DNA from: Lutjanus erythropterus
Lineage: Eukaryota; Chordata; Actinopteri; Lutjaniformes; Lutjanidae
Direction of reading: 5' to 3'
Length of the DNA: 64,000 nucleotides
Assembly: GCA_020091685.1 (NCBI GenBank)
Contig: CM034599.1
Location: 23,807,922-23,871,921, forward strand
The notes beneath the pieces were generated by a model. The model was not told where the DNA came from and did not search any database. It saw only the letters and a program-made list of their open reading frames with translations. The translations under genes were made by a program, and so were the position numbers. This document shows positions 1 through 24,410 of the stretch, in pieces; positions within the stretch are counted from its first letter, which is position 1; each line of letters begins with the position of its first letter.

Positions 1-538
1 TCAGCAAGTGAGCCAAGAGGCTCCAACATGAAGTTTGAGTCAAGGAGAGTCAGTAACAGCTGCACGCCATGTTTTTTTTTTTATGAGTTTTGGTTAATGC
101 TTATGGGAGACCTGAGCGTTGTGACATTTAATTGACACCTGCCGCTCACGCCCAAATGTCATAAACACAGGAGGAAGAGAACTGATTTTAAAAATTCAAA
201 CTCTCCAATCCAATTACAGCATCAAGGTTCTCTCAGCTTCCTCGTCTTTGTCTCTGCAGCAGCTGAGGGTGTTTTCCTGCCTCGGCGCAGCTTTGGCCAC
301 ACAGCGCAGCCCCTTTCTGGCTGCAAGTCAAGCAAAACCTCAAATGAACTGCAGATGTACTGTCAGACCTCCCTACGCTCCGCCCACAGGAAGTGTTGCT
401 GTATGTGTTGTAAAGTGAAGGCGCACACATGAACCAATAAAGTGCGGGAAGTCTGCTTCAACCATACGCATGTTTTACCCAGAAGTATTCAGATACTTAT
501 GGTAAGTGCAAGTGCAGAAACCTATTGAGAGTATCATG

Positions 539-1244
539 CAGTGGTGGAAGAAGTACTCACATCCATTACTTAATTAAAATTACCACAGTGTAAAAGTAAA
601 AGTTCTGCATCCAAAAGTATTAACAACAAAATGTTCATGAAGTACCAAAGATAAAAGTACTTGTTCCACAAAAAAAAGTGTCACCTGTGACTGATGTATT
701 GTTACATGCATTAACTGTATGTGTTAATATTGTTTTGTGTACAAGCAGCCTTTTACTGTTATAGCTGGTGGAGGTGAATCTAGTTTAAACTTCTTTATTT
801 AGAGTACGCGTAGTTTACACCAGTGGTTCCCAAACTAAGGGTCGGGGCCCACCAAGCAGTCACAAGATAAACCTGAGGGATCATGAGATGATTAAAAAGA
901 AGAGGAAAGAAGAACAAATTTGAATATATTTTCAAGATTTCCCTCAAATGTATCAATTTTGTGTGTTTGATATATTGGATAATAAGAAGTCAAACAGGTT
1001 TCAAATCAGTGTTTCAATATTTAACAATATATTTCATTAGCTTATCATACTATACTATATCGCTAAAGTAACTAGTAACTTAAGCTGTCAAATAAATGTA
1101 CTGGAGTAAAAAAAATGTTTCACTCTGAAATGTATTGGTGTAGAAGTTTAAAGTAGCATAAAATGGAAATAATCAAGTTAAGTTCAAGCACATGTACTTA
1201 AGTACAGTCCTTGATTAAATGCATTTAGTTACTTTCCACCATCG
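539..1244. mobile_element. hAT-like MITE of the 'GTGGTGGAAGAAGTACTC' teleost family
   Basis: Starts CAGTGGTGGAAGAAGTACTC and ends TTAGTTACTTTCCACCATCG, with degenerate inverted ends. The interior is rich in AAGTAC/TTACTT motifs such as ATGTACTTAAGTACAG. It is the same family as the copy at 4166-4930, in opposite orientation. It is interrupted by a second repeat from 821. No clear target duplication remains. Confidence 0.6.
821..1010. mobile_element. Fragment of a hAT-like repeat starting CAGTGGTTCCCAAACT, nested in the MITE
   Basis: The typical terminal sequence CAGTGGTTCCCAAACT is followed by a purine-rich stretch that does not belong to the host MITE. Host-type sequence resumes near 1060 (AAAGTAACTAGTAACTTAAG). 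The inner boundary is approximate. Confidence 0.45.
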
Positions 1245-1456
1245 TTTTTGTGAAAGTCATTGACATAATGGTCAATACTACTACTTCTGTTGTATTTGCT
1301 GTAGATAATCTGCTTTTTGGTTTCTAGAACTTGAATACAGTCAAACATGGAGAAATATACGTAAATTAATATTTAGTATTTTGCAAAATTCCATATCTAA
1401 AGTCCAGAAATTCAAAGCCTGTATTCTCATTACCCATCATATATCAGTATAGAGAT

Positions 1457-1914
1457 CAGAGATGGAAGTAACTAATTACAAATACTAAAATTACTGTAAT
1501 TAAAAAGCTTTTTTTTTTTTTTGGGAGGGGGGGTACTTGTACTTTTATGAGCAGATTTTCAGGACTTTTACTCGTACTCGTAACTATGCCTTACACTCTG
1601 TAATCTACTTGGTTACTTTAAAAATCATAGTTTAGGACCGAGTACAATTTCAGTTAGTATCCAGACCCGGCCCGTAATGTGATCTGATCACAAACTGGAC
1701 AAGGAAAATAATGACATTCAAACAAAAAAAAAAAACTTAAACGTAGACTTAAAATGTGAAAATATGACCTAAAAAAAAGAGTAGTTTTTGAGACAAATGT
1801 TTTGTACTTTTACTTAAATATATTTCTAACAGCAGTACTTTTACTTGTAGTTGAGTAATATTTTAGTAATGTAACATATCTGTGTAAAGACTTTCAGTAC
1901 TATTTCCATCACTG
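1457..1914. mobile_element. hAT-like MITE, CAGAGATGGAAGTAACT ... TTTCCATCACTG
   Basis: The ends are imperfect inverted repeats (CAGAGATGGAA and TTCCATCACTG). The flanks ATAGAGAT and ATAGATAG match at 6 of 8 positions, a decayed 8-bp duplication. The inside carries the TACTTTTACTT motifs of this element class plus T and A homopolymers. Confidence 0.5.
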
Positions 1915-2878
1915 ATAGATAGAAACACAAACCCCAAACAATAAGAAAACTGTTCAAGGATAAAAACATGCATTATTTAAACACACTGGCTGCTCATAAA
2001 TGATTTTAAAGACAAGTCACTCGTGAGCAGCCGGTGTATATTTTAAAAAAACAAAAAAATACCTGCACAGAACCCCCTCTCTCTGTAACCACCCCTTTCT
2101 GGTGCTTTCCACATTTCCCTCCTCTTTTTTTGCTCTGTCCTTTGTCCAACACTGTTTCTGTCTGTCATACATCACCGACCCCAGTCAGTGACCCAAGTTC
2201 TCTAAGCCGACATAAAGAGAAAAGACGAGCTGCTGCAAGCACTCACAACTAAAGGCAAAGAAAGGTGAGAAGAATGGAGGAAATGACAAAACCCGGATTT
2301 TTACACAATCAGAAAGGATGAGCATACTGAACACGTGTGATCAATCTGACTCTGGAGGGGAGCGTCAGTAGAAAATCCCCTGAGAGTATCACTTGTATCT
2401 GAGCACACTGAAAGCACTGCAAGTTCAACTCTTGGCCCCGACCTCGGTTTTGTCACACAGCTCGCTGACACGCAGCAGCAGCACGAGAGGGGAGGACTGC
2501 AGAGAGGCATGCACATCATGCAGGCACGCTCGTACTCTCATTTTCAGTTAGTCATCCTCTTCCTGTTCTCGTCCGCTGAGCGTGAAAGTGGAACAGTCAG
2601 AAATGTTGTCACAGTTACCGTTCTGCCGAACAGAGGCTGACCTGGTGTAACAACAGATGTGGGTACACAGGGGGGGATTAAGGTCTGCTGCACCTTCAAA
2701 GTCATTGTTCACTGTAATGTTTCTCAGAAGAAATAACTTCCCTTTAAAAATATCAAGTTAGATTCATAAGAAATAAATGCACACTTACTAAATTTAACAC
2801 ACTCAGGGGTTTTATCCTACAGACTCACTTGGTGTGGTATGACCAGCAGCCTATGATGGCTAATGTTAACAATTTTTA

Positions 2879-2921
2879 GATATATATATGCTGTGTAACA
2901 TATATATATACATATATATTA
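2879..2921. repeat. AT/ATAC simple repeat
   Basis: Alternating TA with a short interruption, extending as atatatatacatatatat. Intronic. Confidence 0.7.
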
Positions 2922-3329
2922 TTAAAACATTAAGTTTTAAGTTTAAACTGAGGGCATGGTGCTCTGCTAAACAGACTCACCTGCATCAGAAAAGATTGTA
3001 GCTAAAGAGCTAATAGAACAAAAAAAGTATGTATGTAACTATGTATGATTGTTATAAATTTATAAAATACATAATACAGACAAGGAATTGCATAAAAGAC
3101 TCCTAAAAATATCAGAAAAACTCCACTCTGATTCACAATTCTTATATAATCAGCTCAAAATTCATCCATGTCTCTCATTTTACACAAACTTCCTGCAGCT
3201 GTTGAGTTCACTATTTGAGTTGTGCAGTTTATCAGTTGTTATGTACTGTTATTGTTATGCATTCAATACATTGTGAAATATCCATAAAATACATCACTTA
3301 GTCAGGTGTGTGCAGTTTACTCAATGATA

Positions 3330-3368
3330 GAAAAGGCGACCCTTAAGGAAAAAGGTTGGGAACCACTG
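3330..3368. mobile_element. Right end of a hAT-like repeat (GGTTGGGAACCACTG)
   Basis: The sequence gcgacccttaaggaaaaaggttgggaaccactg matches the terminal type complementary to CAGTGGTTCCCAA. Its flank does not match the flank of the copy at 821, so the two are treated as separate fragments. Confidence 0.35.
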
Positions 3369-3698
3369 CTGTAGTTTTATATTTGTCAACCACTTTCTTG
3401 ATTTCTAGAAAGTTGTGGATATTCTAATTTTGACATAACAGGGACAAAATAGAATAACTTGTATGCATAGCTGGAAAAAGTATAGTTTGTCTTTATGGGA
3501 CGTTTGTGTCACACAATTCACACTGAAGTGACAGATTAACTAGTTAGCCTGCAGGTGGCAGCCATGCTCACAATGCAGAGTGAAAGTACAAAGGCTAGTA
3601 CTAGATAGTAGTGTTTCTCTGAGAACAAAATACCAGGCAGCTGGAGTGTTAACGGTGGATGTTTGTACTAGAACTCAGGTTGTTCATTTTGAACCTGC

Positions 3699-3905
3699 CT
3701 GCATAAGGGAAGAGCAGCTGTGAGCCTGTGAGGCCAAGTGTGACCCTAAGAAAGTGCCGGAGGCCCCGGGGCCCGTAGATGTCCACACGGTTGAGGCTCT
3801 GCTGGGGGTCGGGGTTGGTGTTGAGGCTTACAGTGCAGAGCAGACCAGGCAAACCAAACAAGTGATCTCCATGCAGGTGGGAGATGAAAACCTTGGTGAT
3901 TCGAC
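3699..3905 (-). CDS. elac1: elac1 coding exon 2 (residues 53-122), carrying HLHGDH
   Basis: The acceptor is TTTTCTACCTAG before 3905. It reads [21 protein letters not shown] and continues to LLFPYA. The exon probably ends at 3699 with a GC donor (CAG|GCAGGT). That leaves one G to complete a valine codon, as in the family sequence Y-x-V-H-E-L. The alternative GT donor four bases on (after 3695) would add Gly and part of an Arg not expected at this point. Confidence 0.85.
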
Positions 3906-5414
3906 CTAGGTAGAAAACATAACATATTTATACATTACTTGTGTTATAATGGTGGGAATGTAGATGGAGGAGGGGACAATCTGTCTAAATTAATCACGAG
4001 TAAAACATCACGGAAGTAAACTGGATTAAAATGGTAAAATGCCTCCTAATTATCACATCAGTCATTCACTGATGTCCATAATCTTTTAGCCTCTGACAGA
4101 TCATACGAGACATTATACTGATCAGACACTTCATTCACCTGACATTAAAATATGTTAAGGTCAAGCAGTGGGAACTGAGAGTAACTAAGTACATTTACTC
4201 AAGTGCTGCACCTAAGTACAATTTTGAAGTACTTGTACTTTACTTGAGTGTTTCCATTTTCTGCTACTTCTATTCCACTACACTTCAGGAGGTACATATT
4301 GTATTTTTTACTGCACTACATTTATTTGATAACTCAAGTCACTTTAAAGATTCAGATTATAACAGTTATACAAGTAATACAAAATAAAGTCATTAAATAA
4401 ATTATGATGTAATTATTTAGATAAGTTGATTCCTGGGGTGAAATTTACAGAGATACAATAATACTCTGATATTAAACTGAACAGCGTTGGGTTGTGATCA
4501 AAACAAGATGTTTGAGGACGACATCTTGCACTTTGGGACACACTGACTGACTTTTTTCACCATTTTCTGACATTTTTATGGACAAAGATGTCCATGAGAT
4601 GGACAAATAACTAGTCGATTAATTGAGAATATAATCAACAGATTAATCAACAATGATAAGAATTGTTAGTAGCAGCCCTGCCCGACAATATATTAAAAAA
4701 TAACTCCACATCTAACAGTTGCAAATTTCAGTAAGTACTATTTTCAAATGGACCATTCTGCACAATGAATACTTTTACTTTTTGTATATTAAATATATTT
4801 GGATGCTAACAGGTTAGTACTGTTACTTCAGTAGAATTTTTAATGCAGGACTTTTACTTGTATTTTTATACAGTGGTATTGCTACTTTTACTTCTATTTG
4901 AGTAAAATCTGAGTATTTCTTCAACCAGCGAGGTCAAGTCAAATCACAAGAAACTTCATTTTCAAGCATGAAGAGTGAAAAATAACACTTTACTCGAATG
5001 ACTATAGTTTTGCACCTCTGTCATGTTTCAAGTTGGTCCTAAAATCATCTTTGACTTTTGATTAACATAAATATTGTACTCCGCTTCTCTAAAGGGAAGT
5101 TTTAATGTCACAGAGAACCCTTCATGATATAATGGATAGTAAAAGTGTGGTGGTTATTTGAATAAAAGTTTACTCAGTGGTGGTTTTCAGTAACTTTTGA
5201 AGACCTTGCTTTAGTTTCCCAGAAGCAGTCTGTGGGGGAGCTGCAGCAGTGACTCACCGGCTCTGAGTTGGCTCTTCATCAGTTGTGTCTGTGTTCCCTC
5301 CCCGCAGTCAAACAGCCAGCAGTCCCCCTCCGTCCGCAGCACCAGAGCCGAGGCTCCGCGGTGAGGAGACGGGTAGGCCGAGCCGGTCCCGAGGAAGGTC
5401 ACATCCATACTCAT
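3699..5414 (-). CDS. elac1: elac1, zinc phosphodiesterase ELAC protein 1 (tRNase Z short form), 5' part of gene
   Basis: ELAC1 is a metallo-beta-lactamase-fold endoribonuclease acting on tRNA 3' ends in the cytosol and nucleus. Two exons join in phase (52 codons plus one base, then two bases) to give residues 1-121, starting [20 protein letters not shown]. The zinc-binding motif HLHGDH sits at residues 62-67, created in exon 2, and is preceded by [11 protein letters not shown], a tRNase Z signature. The start is the first in-frame ATG (5412-5414) and agrees with the family N terminus. Human ELAC1 is about 363 residues, so about two thirds of the protein, including the other zinc ligands, must lie past base 1. 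I see no matching exon in 1-3698. A hAT transposon sits 165 bp upstream of the start codon. The assignment is secure; the exon 2 donor is discussed separately. Confidence 0.9.
4166..4930. mobile_element. hAT-like MITE with perfect 8-bp target-site duplication, in elac1 intron 1
   Basis: Begins CAGTGGGAACTGAGAGTAAC and ends TTCTTCAACCAGCG. It is flanked by the exact duplication AGGTCAAG at 4158-4165 and 4931-4938. The interior shows the AAGTACTTGTACTTTACTTG motifs of the same family as 539-1244, reversed. It lies between elac1 exons 2 and 1 and contains another element at about 4490-4680. Confidence 0.75.
4490..4680. mobile_element. Nested partial copy of the 'TAGGGCTGCAAC' family
   Basis: It ends at 4680 with GTTAGTAGCAGCCCTG and contains CTAGTCGATTAATTGAG and CATTTTCTGACATTTTTATGGAC, shared with the copies at 24046 and 59735. 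It is inserted inside the MITE that spans 4166-4930, so it is younger than it. Confidence 0.5.
5258..5414 (-). CDS. elac1: elac1 coding exon 1 (residues 1-53)
   Basis: Encodes [10 protein letters not shown] through KSQLRA plus the first base of Gly53. The donor is CCG|GTGAGTC with GT at 5257-5256. No in-frame ATG lies further upstream; the frame stays open to 5504 only through a GTG codon, so the MSM start is taken. Confidence 0.92.
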
Positions 5415-5560
5415 CTTCACGAAACTACAAGTTAAACCAAGAAAACTGCCTACAAGAACTGCACCAGAAGCGGTGTGCCACTGCCATGCTGTAAACAGTC
5501 GCACTATGATGACGTATCACGAGCGACGGCGCGGCGTTCAAGTTGAGATTTCCCTAAAAA
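5415..5560 (-). promoter_or_regulatory. elac1: elac1 5' UTR and proximal promoter with CRE-like site
   Basis: GC-richer and CpG-richer than its surroundings (gagcgacggcgcggcg at about 5520-5535). An ATF/CREB-like TGACGTAT lies at 5510-5517, about 100 bp upstream of the ATG. The transcription start is not determined. The region is cut off upstream by the hAT element whose target site begins at 5571. Confidence 0.5.
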
Positions 5561-5578
5561 AAAAACAACTGTTTAAGT

Positions 5579-6491
5579 CAGGGGTGCTCACACTTTTTCG
5601 GCTTGCGAGCTACTTTTAAAATGGCCAAGTCAAAATGATCTACCTACATTAAAAATGAGGAGGCAGACTCACAGCCCAGTCCACCCACCCCGAAAATGAT
5701 CAAGACAGCAGCAGCACCCCCAGATTGTGCCCGCCGGGACCGGGACATCAGCTGTGCACCTGCAACTCAAGCTAACGTCCCAGGTCAAAATGCTAGTATT
5801 TCAGAGGCACCGCATCAAACAACTAGCTTCACATTTCCGGGAAGGTCATTTGGTAAAGAAACGTTTTGTCGGTCATTCAGTGCGAGCTGGTTTAGCAAAT
5901 GGAGATGGCTCCATTATATTGAGGACGGCGATCGCGTTGTTTGTTTCATGTTCATGGAGATGTTTTGGACAGTCTGGACATTGGCAGCCTAATGAGGAGC
6001 TTCATCAGCGCCAACCCGGAGAGGAAAGCCACATTTGGAGTTGTGTGACGCCGGTCAGACACTTTTCTTTTCTAATGCTGCCGCCGCGCAGCACACGGCG
6101 CCGTTACACACAGAGTTCAGCACCACAGTGACATGGACAGCAGCCGTGACAAATTGTTTATGGTTGACAAGGTGATCGGCACCATGGACAGTTATACAGA
6201 CAGATTTTTGCAGTCTTAATTACTGTGCGGGTATTTTTTAATCATTATTATCAATGCAGGGAGTTGCGAGTGCAGCGCAGAGCTTTTTTTTTCTCAGCCC
6301 CCTCCTGCTGAGAATATGTTCCCGCGGCTATGTCTCACACTGGCTGCCCTGTACGTCAGTCAAGTGGCAAATGCCATACTGGGGATGGATGATAGGCTAA
6401 CATCTAATTTTCTTGTTGAATGTCATGCGATCTACCCACACTACCTTTGCGATCGACCAGTCGATCGCGATCGACGTATTGGGCACCCCTG
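5579..6491. mobile_element. hAT-superfamily DNA transposon derivative with TTF-type zinc finger remnant
   Basis: The element begins CAGGGGTGCTCA and ends TGGGCACCCCTG, so its ends are inverted repeats. It is flanked by a perfect 8-bp target-site duplication GTTTAAGT (5571-5578 and 6492-6499), the hAT hallmark. On the plus strand a frame from 5696 contains FSASWFSKWRWLHYIEDGDR followed by a Cys-containing stretch (about 5874-5955). This resembles the TTF-type zinc finger at the N terminus of hAT and ZMYM-like transposases. The frame then breaks and no transposase catalytic core is present. It is therefore an internally deleted, non-autonomous copy. The nearly intact duplication suggests a fairly young insertion. 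Confidence 0.85.
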
Positions 6492-6499
6492 GTTTAAGT

Positions 6500-9400
6500 G
6501 AAGTAGGAAATGTATTGCACAGTATATGGTAAGTGATATGTTCAAAGAAAACGTTTAGAAATCCAAAGGAGCCAGTATAAAACCATTTTTATTCTGCACT
6601 TAGGTGTTAAGAAGCAGCGAAACCATGCTGCTACAAATACTGAGGCAATATTACCATGTAACAAAAATAAACTTCAGAAAAAGACACAGAGGACACAGCA
6701 CTATATGAAGCACACGTCAGTGAAACAGGGGACGATTACAGTCAGTAACAACACCTGGACAGACACATGAGCCAACACTATAGTTTAACTGTTTCTGAAT
6801 ATTTTCACTTAAATAAAACTAATAAAAATGTATGAGTAGCTAACTTTGCATTTGCAAATATATTGTAATTATAAGTGTTCAAGACCAGAAGTTGCACACT
6901 GAATTCTACCCCATTACATCATTTTGTACAAAACAAACAGCTATTGTTTTTTTAAAATATTCAAAGAGCAATTGAGTTATTTCTCAGCTGGTCTACATCA
7001 TGGAACATGAAGCAATTACAGACAGACACTAAACATCATGCAGGCACTTCAATGCAGGTGGTTAACAGGTCCTAATACAGTATCCTGAGAGTAACATTTA
7101 TACCGCAGCCTAGACAGTATACATATATATTAACATGTCTGAAGACTAATGATACTGCCAATGCCCTGGACAACAGTGTGTAAAGCAAATACTGCGAATG
7201 CAAACAGGGTAGTTTTTAATGTCACTGGTTACTTTTTTTTTTAGACACATTTTAGCTGTGATGGTGTGTGCAGGTTTGTGTCCGGTGTGTACTGTCAGGG
7301 TTTCACAGTTCTCACGTTTTACATTAAACACATATTTTTAGATCTTTATCTTACTCATTTTAATAGACTGCAGCCGGCATGTCAAAGCACAGAGCAAAAT
7401 ATCAAGATCTTATAGACAACCATGACAGGTTTACTGTCAGTGCCATGTCTCACTGAGGTAAGTACAGTACATCATTGACATATGGATGTGAAATATTAAT
7501 AAATTATAATTGGAATACAGTTTATAGGACATATTTATTTGAGAAATTAATATTATGACCTTGAAAAAGTTGCCATCTGTCACATCTTTGACCATTTAAC
7601 TGTATAGCTGGTAGAAGATCTGACTCAACATGTCGACTGGACTCTTATACATGCCAGATTAAAAATACTCCCTAACAAATGCTTGTGTCAATAAATCAAT
7701 GTTTCTCTTGTGAAATGTCAGGTAGTTAAAGCTTACTTCATAGCATCACTAGGTTTAGCATCAAGTACTGTACAAGTACAGGCTGGTAAGGATCTTTTCA
7801 GGACATGAACATGAGCAGAAACTTTTTTTCAGAATGTGGTGAGGATGATAAATTCTACTAAAAAGGTCAAAATGTCAAGATGTCAATTACAAAATGTTTG
7901 TGACCTTTTCTAGCAGGGAAATTTGGTCTTTTTATGCCAATAATATGATTTTCAAACAGCTCAAATTAGAAGTAAACTGTATCATGCACCATATTCTTGG
8001 AACATAGATCCACAAAACTTGAGGTCTGCATTTATTTAAATTATGCTTAAGACATCTATTTATCACTGCCTTTTATTACATTAAATTTATGACTGTGTTC
8101 ATGTCCTGCACCAAACTCTAATCTTTAATGTTTGTTTAATCTGTTCATCCAATCTATTTTTCATCTTCTGCTTTATTTCACTCATTTTATATTGTCTGTT
8201 TATACTGCATTGTATACTGTATATAAAACATAAAATATTAAGTATTAAGAATCCTGCCCTTTCTGTTTTTGAATTGCCTTATTGAGAGGTGCAATACAAA
8301 TACAGTAAACTTGCCTTCTGTAAATTTTGATCTCTACATATAGTCAAAGCAGATTTATTACATGGTCAAAGCTTTACTTCTCTCTCGTGTTTATCTGAAA
8401 TAATGTGACTGTTATAAGTTATTGATCAGAGCAGTAAATAGAAACCTAGCACCTGTATGTTTGCTGAATTTGTTCCAAGGAGTGAAACCCACACACCAAC
8501 CTACCAACACACACATCGACGACCTCAGCAACACAACTTTATAAATATTCTTTAAGTCTCAGTTTCCACAGAACACATACAGTAAACAAAATATATTATA
8601 AATAGAGAATGATGTGTATCCAATCATTTGATACTGCACAAATATTGTTTCTTTAGATATCTGGGGGATTGTTTATATATAATACTTGAGCAAAATAGTT
8701 CATTTCTATGGAGTCTTTGTACCACAACCCATTAAAAGGAGTGTTGATGACAGGATTTCTAATTAAATACAGCACACTTGCAAAACATCTAAGGCGGGAG
8801 ATATACTTGCTTTTAACTTTGCATTTGCATGTGCATAATGGCTGCCTTGCACGTCCAGCGTCTATTTGGAGTACTGGTTGTGCACATATTCAGAAATTTA
8901 CATACATATATCATGCTAACAAAGCAAGTATATCTCAAGCCTTATACACCCTCCAAACATAACCTAGAATAAGTTCATAGAAATTAACACAACGTGACAA
9001 AAGCATTCAAATAAATATGCTGAAGCGAACGCTGGTTTCTCGGGTGTTTTTAAATATAAATTTAATTTCCCTTCATAAAATCTTATTTAAGTTTAATTCA
9101 AAGTTTTGTCTTTAAATATTCACTCCAATTCTCCCCAGAGTATCATCTGTTCCCTCCCTTTCCTTTCATTTCTCTGTAAGTGTGAACACAAAGGCTTTTA
9201 CTTATCTTTATCCCTTTATCCCTCTGCTCTACCAATCCTTCTCTGATAACCAATGTAGCCTGATGTAGGCATAAGTTAAAATAACTCTCTAAACATATGT
9301 CTTAGACCAGGCATTGGTTTGATCAGCGAAGCCACCAGAGGCCCACTTGATGTGAAAAAAGGCGATGTCCATATTGTGTGCGTTAAGTTTGGAAATCTCT

Positions 9401-10236
9401 AGGTCACTATAACTATTCGGCATAGTAGTACAGTAAGCAGACTAACCAACCTCTGCATCAGGAGTGTACACAACAAAACTAGAGTCATTACATTCAGTAT
9501 GGAGTGACTACCTTTGAAAATAGGTGAAAAAGACAGCAGTATTGTATATGGCATTTCTTGACAAAGGGGCAACTTATTCCGAGGCAATTTATGACTAAAA
9601 AACAGTAGATGATAAACCCAAAAAAGAAACAATAGAGACATTTTTAATACTGTTTAAAAAAACGTTTTAACTTTGAGCAGTGGCACAAGAGTACAGTGTT
9701 TGGTTTACTACTCACTGTACCCTTATTTTTGGTGTTTTGGTTTCTGCTTACTCGAGTATATGCCAATCACATATAATTTCTAGTGATAATTTACTGTCAT
9801 ATACCCAATTTTGACGTTATTTTTGTTATTTTCTTTTTACAATAGAGTATGGATCATTAAAATGTAGGCTTATCTCAAGGAATCAGAAATGAAACTGCAT
9901 TTCCTCATTGCCCTTTTCCACCACCAGGTGGCCCTCCAGGTGCAGTGCAGGATTATATGTGATGCAGAGATGATAAAGAACTGGGATATGAAGTGAAAAT
10001 GCCTATTTTCATTCAAATGTCCTCTTTCCACTTCACCTGTTCACAGATCTAATAAGACTGGTGTAGCGCAAATACAATAACACGGCAGCAGTATGGAGTT
10101 TCTACTGCAGAACACAAGCAGATGTATGCACTAAGAGAACTTTTATCATTTAAAAAGACCTGTGATTGAGAGTGAAGTGGAAAACAAACGAAGAGTGACA
10201 TTGTGACAGTGGGCATAGTGAGGGTCTGCTCTACTT
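6500..10236 (-). other. me2 3' UTR and me2-elac1 intergenic DNA
   Basis: AT-rich, with no frame over about 85 codons showing family features. The part nearest the me2 stop codon is probably its 3' UTR. Minus-strand AATAAA hexamers occur at 8354-8359, about 8171 and about 8033. None can be chosen without transcript data. Nothing else is recognised. Confidence 0.4.
8354..8359 (-). terminator. me2: Candidate me2 polyadenylation signal AATAAA
   Basis: This is the first canonical AATAAA I see on the minus strand downstream of the me2 stop, and it would give a 3' UTR of about 1.9 kb. Other hexamers follow, so usage is uncertain. Confidence 0.25.
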
Positions 10237-23720
<13,484 letters not shown>

Positions 23721-24045
23721 GGTGGACAGTCACTGGTCTGGAGGGTCCACTGGTGGAGAGCTGCTGAGGACAGAAGGAGATACAAAGTTAAGAAAATCAC
23801 TCATTTATTGTGGTGATATGACATCTTCCATCTTCATGCTTAGAAAAATTGCAATTAATTTGCAAATGTTGGTTGTGTTCCTATGCTGAATATAATTTGC
23901 AGGTCTTCTGACAAAAATATTTATGCTGTTCACAGTAGTTCATACTGACATGGAAAAATTTTTTAGGCTTTTGCTGGTTTTAAAGTCTGAGTATTCCCAC
24001 CTTGTGTAATGAATTGTAAAACAAACGTACCGCCGTCTCTTCCAG

Positions 24046-24410
24046 TAGGGCTGCAACTTACTTACTTAATTATTATTATTGTTGTTGATTTATCTGTTGA
24101 TTATTTAATTAATTGATTAGTTGTTTGATCCATAAAATGTCAGAGAAAAATTAGAAAAATGTCAGAGTACTTTCCAAAGCCCAAGGTGACGTTCTCAAAT
24201 GTCTTGTTTTGTCCACAACCCAAAGATATTCAGTTTACTGTCATAGAGAGGTAAAAAAAACAGTGTGAAACATTCACATTTAAGAAACTGGAATCAGAGA
24301 ATTTTGACTTTTTTTCTTAAAGAATTACTAGGACAGATTAATTAGATTATGAAAGTAGCTGGCAATTAATTTAGTAGTTGACAACTAATAAATTAATTCT
24401 TGCAGCTCTA
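24046..24410. mobile_element. Non-autonomous DNA transposon, TAGGGCTGCAAC ... TTGCAGCTCTA
   Basis: Inverted ends TAGGGCTGCAA and TTGCAGCTCTA bound 365 bp containing TTGTTTTGTCCACAACCCAA and GAATCAGAGAATTTTGA. Both motifs recur in copies at 43573 and 59735. Flanks here show no duplication. Confidence 0.65.

Larger units (their letters stand above)
1..3698 (-). other. elac1: elac1 intron 2 (3' part beyond window)
   Basis: No exon of elac1 or another gene is recognised here. Short open frames at 233-430 and 2034-2519 have no recognisable domains or splice context. The content is mostly MITE-like repeats, listed separately, and an AT-rich stretch around 2879-2940. Confidence 0.6.

Noticed and set aside
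821-3368. One 2.5-kb hAT element from CAGTGGTTCCC to GGGAACCACTG
   Set aside because: The flanks do not match (GTTTACAC versus CTGTAGTT), and the left fragment is nested in a MITE that ends at 1244.
5415-5504. N-terminal extension of ELAC1 by 30 residues with a hydrophobic stretch, possibly a targeting signal
   Set aside because: The frame is open, but its first codon is GTG at 5502-5504 and no in-frame ATG precedes MSMDVTF.
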